Source: Paracoccaceae bacterium
GTDB lineage: Bacteria; Pseudomonadota; Alphaproteobacteria; Rhodobacterales; Rhodobacteraceae
Length of the DNA stretch: 41,616 nucleotides
Assembly: GCA_026710155.1 (NCBI GenBank)
Contig: JAPORQ010000050.1
Coordinates: forward strand, 1-41,616
Direction of reading: 5' to 3'
Shown: positions 37,815 through 41,616 of the stretch, piece by piece
How positions within the stretch are numbered: position 1 is the stretch's first letter
Layout of the letters: each line of letters begins with the position of its first letter
The notes under the pieces: generated by a model
Seen by the model: only the letters and a program-made list of their open reading frames with translations
Database searches by the model: none
Told to the model about the DNA's origin: nothing
Program-made: the position numbers and the translations under genes

Positions 37815-38632
37815 TGTCTTACCTTCCTCAATCGTGGATCCAGATAGTCCCTCAAGCCGTCTCCCAACATATTCAGACCCAATACCATTGCAACGATTGC
37901 CAATCCAGGTATGAAGGCCAAACTGGGATTGGTATAAATCAGGGTTTGGGCATCAGCAAGCATTCGGCCCCAGCTTGGTGTTGGTGGTTGGGCTCCGAGA
38001 CCAATGTAGGAAAGCCCTGCCTCTGCCAATATCCCCAGTGAAAATTGAATGGTACCCTGAACCAATAACAGGTTAATTGTATTGGGTAGAATATGTTCAA
38101 CGGAAATTCGTGTCTTACCCTTACCGGCAACTCTGGCAGCCATTACGAATTCCAGTGTCCAGAGACTTAACGCAGCTCCCCTGGAAACCCTGGCAAAGAC
38201 CGGTATATTGAATATGCCGATGGCTAGAATTGCATTAAATGCCGACGGTCCGAATACTGCAGTAATTAGTATCGCAATGACCAGAGAAGGAAAGGCAAAA
38301 ACAAGGTCGTTGCTTCGCATGATCAAATCGTCAAAGATGCTTCGTCTGTTTGCAGCCGCTGCCAGCCCCAGCGGTACACCGACCAACATACCGATACCTA
38401 CTGCAACGAGGGCAACACTTATTGATGTTCTTGCCCCAACCATGATCATGGATAAAATATCCCTTCCAAAGTGATCAGTTCCCAAAATGTATTGCCATTC
38501 GGGCGGTTTCAGTTTTTCGGATATGTTCAGTACCTCTACCGGATAAGGCGTCCAAAGCAACGAGATCAGAGCCAAAACCAGAAAAAAGACAGAGAGGAAT
38601 GCACCAAACAATAATTGGGTAGGTATTCTCAT
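37811..38632 (-). CDS. dppC: Peptide ABC transporter permease DppC type
   Basis: A 273-residue membrane protein with six hydrophobic segments of the binding-protein-dependent transport family. HYILGTDHFGRDILSMIMVGARTSI-like residues near 55 and EFVMAARVAGKGKTRISVEHILPNTINL, the EAA loop contacting the ATPase, are seen around 160-187. It overlaps dppB by four bases. Confidence 0.9.
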   Translation of the reverse strand: MRIPTQLLFGAFLSVFFLVLALISLLWTPYPVEVLNISEKLKPPEWQYILGTDHFGRDILSMIMVGARTSISVALVAVGIGMLVGVPLGLAAAANRRSIFDDLIMRSNDLVFAFPSLVIAILITAVFGPSAFNAILAIGIFNIPVFARVSRGAALSLWTLEFVMAARVAGKGKTRISVEHILPNTINLLLVQGTIQFSLGILAEAGLSYIGLGAQPPTPSWGRMLADAQTLIYTNPSLAFIPGLAIVAMVLGLNMLGDGLRDYLDPRLRKVRQ

Positions 38633-39576
38633 CCATCTCTCCTTAACCTTGGATCAACCACGGCATAGGTTAGATCGACAAGGAAGTTGACCACAATCAC
38701 GGCAAAAACCATTAGCATGACAACACTTTCAACAACAATCAGGTCCCTTTGTATAATCGCCTGAAAGATCAACCGTCCCAACCCCGGCAAGAAGAAGACA
38801 TTTTCAATGATGATTGCGCCCGCAAGGAGGAACGAGAATTGAAGTCCCAAAATGGTAAGAACCGGGATCATGGCATTTCTAAGGGCATGCTTGATCAATA
38901 CCCTTCGCTGAGACAACCCCTTGGCTCTGGCTGTTCTGATGTAATCCTGCGATAAAGTGTCAATCAAGGCAGATCGCATGACTCTTGCCAGGATTGATGC
39001 CTGTGTTAAAGCCAATGCGATTGCTGGCAGAGTAAGTGATTTGATGCCATACCAGAAACCGGTATCCCATCCCGAAAATCCCCCTGCTGAGAACCAACGC
39101 AAATTAATGGCGAAAAACAGGACTAGAAGCATCGCGAACCAAAAATTGGGCACGGCTATCCCCAGCTGGGTAAAGCCCATTATGCCAAAATCTGCTGTGC
39201 CACCCCTTTTCGAAGCAGCTATCAACCCGACTGGAAATGCTATAGCAGTTGACAGGAGAAGGGCATACAGGGCAAGGGGCAAAGAAACTTGTATTCGATC
39301 AACCACAAGTTCCGAAATTGGTACCTTGTAGGTATAGGAAATCCCAAAATCCCCAACAACCAAGCCTGATACCCAATTAAAGTACCTGATCATTGGTGTC
39401 TGGTCCAATCCAAGTTCTGCCTTCAGTGAAGCTACTGTTTCTGGTGAAGCATTAAGACCCAGCATGAAAGAGGCAGGGTCACCGGGTATGATTTCGATGA
39501 CAAAAAATATGACCAAGCTGGCAACGGCCAAACTCAACAAAAGGGAAATAATTCTTGATAACAGGTAATGAAGCAT
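38629..39576 (-). CDS. dppB: Peptide ABC transporter permease DppB type
   Basis: A 315-residue membrane protein with six hydrophobic segments. The start MLHYLLSRIISLLLSLAV and FFVIEIIPGDPASFMLG are characteristic of DppB. The EAA loop (DYIRTARAKGLSQRRVLIKHALRNAMIP) is at about 208-235. First gene of dppB-dppC-dppDF. Confidence 0.91.
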   Translation of the reverse strand: MLHYLLSRIISLLLSLAVASLVIFFVIEIIPGDPASFMLGLNASPETVASLKAELGLDQTPMIRYFNWVSGLVVGDFGISYTYKVPISELVVDRIQVSLPLALYALLLSTAIAFPVGLIAASKRGGTADFGIMGFTQLGIAVPNFWFAMLLVLFFAINLRWFSAGGFSGWDTGFWYGIKSLTLPAIALALTQASILARVMRSALIDTLSQDYIRTARAKGLSQRRVLIKHALRNAMIPVLTILGLQFSFLLAGAIIIENVFFLPGLGRLIFQAIIQRDLIVVESVVMLMVFAVIVVNFLVDLTYAVVDPRLRRDG

Positions 39577-39621
39577 CAGGTGCCAAAATACGAGTTCAAG
39601 CCATCATAACAAAGTAAAATG

Positions 39622-40320
39622 TCAAATGGCAACGAATTGTTTTTCTTCCTGTATCTTCTTCCAGGCTAGATTGTACCTCGAAAGTTGAATCTCCGATAGT
39701 CTTATGGCCTCTTCCGGCACTCCCCTTGCAACCAGTACATCAGGATGGCTTTTTAACACCAGATTTCGCCATATGCGTCTGATTTCGGATAATGGCATAT
39801 CCCTTTTGACGCCCAACACCCTGTATGGATCAAAATTGTCTTTACCATAATGGAAATTTATTTTTTGTCTGAATTGCCTTCTGGGAAGACCAAAAAGGGC
39901 ATTGACCCTGATAAGAAAACGTCTTTCCTGAAAACTGATGTCCCCATCGGCCTTGGCGATGTAGATCAAACCATCCATCAAATCTTCCAGAAGTGGTGAA
40001 CCTGCGCCAAGGTGTTTTCTTATTTCCAATGCATAGTATTCATATCCCAATGTACTCTTGCTGGCGGAGTTGAAAACCCTTGCTGCATTTTTCTGTTCCG
40101 ATTCAGGGAGCTGGAAGATTTCCCTGAAGGCCTTTATTTCTTCCTTGGTTACATGCCCATCAACCTTGGTCAATTTTGCACCAAGTGAAATTATGGCAAT
40201 GGTAAAGGAAACCCTTCGACTCGGACGTTTATTCCCACCTGGCAATTTACCCTTGACCAGGGATTTGATATCCCTGTTCCCACGGACGAATTTTTTTACC
40301 TTTTGCCAATTAGAAATCAT
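39622..40320 (-). CDS. TerB-like plus J-domain protein (DjlA type)
   Basis: A 232-residue cytoplasmic protein. Residues 35-150 form a helical TerB-like domain (VSFTIAIISLGAKLTKVDGHVTKEEIKAF then IAKADGDISFQERRFL, both with the acidic D-G repeat). The end is a J domain: YRVLGVKRDMPLSEIRRIWRNLVLKSHPD with the HPD motif, then the last helix. This is the DjlA/TerB-DnaJ architecture that recruits Hsp70; the usual N-terminal membrane segment of DjlA is absent. The ATG at 40320 follows GGGATAGGAAAA. Confidence 0.82.
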   Translation of the reverse strand: MISNWQKVKKFVRGNRDIKSLVKGKLPGGNKRPSRRVSFTIAIISLGAKLTKVDGHVTKEEIKAFREIFQLPESEQKNAARVFNSASKSTLGYEYYALEIRKHLGAGSPLLEDLMDGLIYIAKADGDISFQERRFLIRVNALFGLPRRQFRQKINFHYGKDNFDPYRVLGVKRDMPLSEIRRIWRNLVLKSHPDVLVARGVPEEAIRLSEIQLSRYNLAWKKIQEEKQFVAI

Positions 40321-40554
40321 TTTTCCTATCCCTTAAACCCAGAGGGAGAAAAGGACACCACGTTTCTTGCTAACCGAATGATCGGTGTTGACAATTTCTC
40401 TGTCGATTCAGTAATACTGTTGAAACCCATGATAAATTATTCTGCTACGGTCTCAAGGAAAGAATGCTCGTTTTTTTATTTCTTTTTTTTATTGATTTAC
40501 ATTAAACAAATTTTGAATATAATTAAAGAGATTTTTTGGCATTAGTTTTGGGGG
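40321..40554. other. Intergenic region before variable gene B
   Basis: No gene. The left half is the TerB/J-domain gene's promoter area; the right half is very AT-rich (long T runs around 40475-40490) and leads into the TACTTGTTTCCCCA box. Confidence 0.4.
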
Positions 40555-40568
40555 TACTTGTTTCCCCA
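40555..40568 (+). repeat. TACTTGTTTCCCCA box upstream of gene B
   Basis: Exact copy of the 14-base box upstream of gene A. It lies 20 bases ahead of the -35 box, against 17 in gene A. Confidence 0.6.
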
Positions 40569-40588
40569 TGGGTTTTGCAAAAAGTTTT

Positions 40589-40617
40589 TTGACATATTGG
40601 GAAGCGACACCTATAAT
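40589..40617 (+). promoter_or_regulatory. Sigma-70 promoter of variable gene B
   Basis: Perfect TTGACA (40589-40594) and TATAAT (40612-40617) with 17 bases between. A consensus promoter is unusual for a chromosomal gene and suggests strong constitutive transcription, so that ON/OFF would be set by translation frame. Confidence 0.8.
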
Positions 40618-40698
40618 TGTCAATGTCCGGCCTGCCAGTCTGTGGTGTGTCGGTTTGAAATACGGCCGATGGCAGCGACCAACACAAGGAGAGACATC

Positions 40699-41362
40699 AT
40701 GTTCACAACCGGGTTCACCCCCCCCCCCTCGTAAATTAACGGCACTGGCCGCCGCACTGGTAGCCTTGCTTGTGGCGGGACAGGTATGGGGGCAGACCAC
40801 GGGCACGATTTCAGCCGTTGCGGACGGTTTTACTTTTCCTATGACCGCAACGCTTAATAGCAATCGTGAATGGGAGTTTGCTTACACCGCAGATATCAGC
40901 AATAACATCCCAACTTCAATTAGCGTATGCAATATCGATTCTTCAGTTCCGGATAAGAGCGTCTGCTTTATAGATGCACCGTATATTATGAAGTTTGGGC
41001 AATTAAACCGGTCTGCCTGCTTTGCTATGCCCCCGCAATCAGCGATAAGCGGAATCAACGGAAGGATACCCTTCGCTTCATGGCAGCAGACACTCCGGAC
41101 AAAGCCAGATACAAGCTATTGCATAGCCATTTATGCGAGTAATCCCATGAGTTATTTTTATAATGTCCCATTCGCGTCCGCTGCGTTTACAACCCCCGCC
41201 GATCCCAATCCGCCCGCGTCCCCTGCGTGGACACCGCTGGGCGCCGGCTGCGGAGCGGAAACTTCACTGGATCTGGTCAGGCAGTGCTTCCGATGCAAAT
41301 ACCAGGGAACGGCTGAAACGTGGAATTTCGACACCAACCGTTGTGTATCAGCCGGTAGCTGA
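40699..41362 (+). CDS. Phase-variable exported protein, gene B (recorded OFF)
   Basis: AAGGAG (40686-40691) lies seven bases ahead of ATG at 40699. After six codons comes a run of eleven C (40718-40728), and the ATG frame stops at TAA 40732-40734. One C fewer, or two more, joins the ATG to a long frame that begins RKLTALAAALVALLVAGQVW and carries on for about 210 residues to TGA at 41360. The mature part is Ser/Thr/Pro-rich with scattered cysteines (ISVCNIDSS, SVCFIDAP, SACFAMP, TSYCIAIYAS) and a C-terminal Cys motif (QCFRCKYQGTAETWNFDTNRCVSAGS). It shares signal-peptide wording, tract position, leader and promoter with gene A. A surface or secreted role is inferred; no known domain was recognised. 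The continuous frame back to 40568 lacks a ribosome-binding site at its ATG. Confidence 0.7.
40718..40728 (+). repeat. Poly-C tract (11) in the 5' end of gene B
   Basis: Eleven consecutive C between the ATG and the signal peptide. In-frame lengths are 10 and 13. The tract is long enough for frequent slippage. Confidence 0.88.
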
Positions 41363-41440
41363 CGGGCAGCGGCGGAGGGGGAAGCTGGTCGATGTCCGCC
41401 AATACATGTGGCAACTAGCCAACCATATCAAAACACACAC

Positions 41441-41465
41441 AGGGCGGTCTTCGGATCGCCCTTTT
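41441..41465 (+). terminator. Intrinsic terminator of variable gene B
   Basis: AGGGCGGTC and GATCGCCCT pair (one G-U) around a TTCG tetraloop at 41450-41453, followed by TTTTT. A strong rho-independent terminator 80 bases after the stop. The stem resembles the terminator at 20050-20088. Confidence 0.85.
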
Positions 41466-41492
41466 TGAATTGAACAACGATAAGATGAAATC

Positions 41493-41597
41493 ATGAATGG
41501 TATATTGCCAAAAGAAGATAAGGAAACCAACGATCCAATAAAGGCAATGGTTCAGATTCTATTCGGCACCAACAGTTGTGGATCAGGCGGCAGTTGA
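41493..41597 (+). CDS. Small ORF of 34 codons, related 3' end to gene B
   Basis: ATG at 41493 leads to a 34-residue frame ending GTNSCGSGGS and TGA at 41595. Its last 48 bases (41562-41609) resemble the end of gene B including bases beyond the stop (41327-41374). This could be a small peptide gene, a decayed end of another family member, or the fragment of a duplicated 3' end. No good ribosome-binding site was seen. It runs close to the window edge. Confidence 0.3.
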   Translation: MNGILPKEDKETNDPIKAMVQILFGTNSCGSGGS

Positions 41598-41616
41598 CGT
41601 GTAGCGGCGATTGATC

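Noticed and set aside
40568-40717. Upstream extension of the gene B frame to the ATG at 40568
   Set aside because: This ATG lies in the TACTTGTTTCCCCA box, upstream of the promoter, and lacks a ribosome-binding site, whereas ATG 40699 has one.

Overview
The window looks like a chromosomal segment of an alphaproteobacterium of moderate GC content. The evidence is the mdh-sucC-sucD-sucA-sucB-lpd order, the TIGR02300/FYDLN zinc-ribbon protein, a DUF1523 protein, a CarD regulator, a DeoC plus double-length aldehyde dehydrogenase pair, and (3S)-malyl-CoA lyase and mesaconyl-CoA hydratase genes beside the TCA genes, an arrangement I recall from Rhodobacterales. No rRNA, tRNA, CRISPR array or intact insertion sequence was seen.

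Layout. (1) 1-2.67 kb: a 5'-truncated, visibly AT-rich GHKL ATPase gene runs in frame into a GC-richer, broken 3' end of a type I restriction specificity gene (hsdS), followed by vestigial DNA. (2) 2.67-6.0 kb, minus strand: a cobalamin riboswitch, a leader reading frame interrupted by one amber codon, and a btuD-btuF-btuC vitamin B12 importer. (3) 6.1-16.4 kb, minus strand: TIGR02300 protein, lpd, sucB, sucA, sucD, sucC, mdh and a malyl-CoA lyase family gene. (4) 16.4-21.5 kb: an accessory island holding a poly-C-containing exported protein gene, an orphan AAA+ ATPase, a broken minus-strand gene and a second hsdS remnant. (5) 21.6-30.0 kb, plus strand: mesaconyl-CoA hydratase, sdhC-sdhD-sdhA-(small lipoprotein)-sdhB, then deoC and a double aldehyde dehydrogenase. 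(6) 30.2-40.3 kb: carD, a glycine-zipper lipoprotein, threonine aldolase, a DUF1523 protein, an M20 peptidase with a peptide-binding protein, the convergent dppB-dppC-dppDF transporter operon, and a TerB/J-domain protein. (7) 40.5-41.6 kb: a second poly-C-containing exported protein gene and the start of what may be another member.

The core genes form one metabolic theme: 2-oxoglutarate dehydrogenase, succinyl-CoA synthetase, succinate dehydrogenase and malate dehydrogenase run the lower TCA cycle, while the malyl-CoA lyase and mesaconyl-CoA hydratase connect it to C2/C3 assimilation by the ethylmalonyl-CoA or methylaspartate type of route. The island of region 4 sits exactly between those last two genes.

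The most interesting signal is a pair of paralogous exported-protein genes, at about 17.0-17.7 kb (minus) and 40.7-41.4 kb (plus). Each has a good sigma-70 promoter, a strong Shine-Dalgarno and an ATG, and then within a few codons a run of C residues (9 and 11) placed just before the signal peptide. In both, the assembled length puts the ATG out of frame with the signal peptide and a stop follows at once. Removing one C restores the frame in both. This is the architecture of slipped-strand phase variation, with both loci recorded OFF. The two genes share an upstream block (TACTTGTTTCCCCA), and gene A is bracketed by copies of a repeat (AAGTATATAATYCCC) that also lies downstream of both hsdS remnants. 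This suggests a cassette-like family of variable surface genes and restriction genes.
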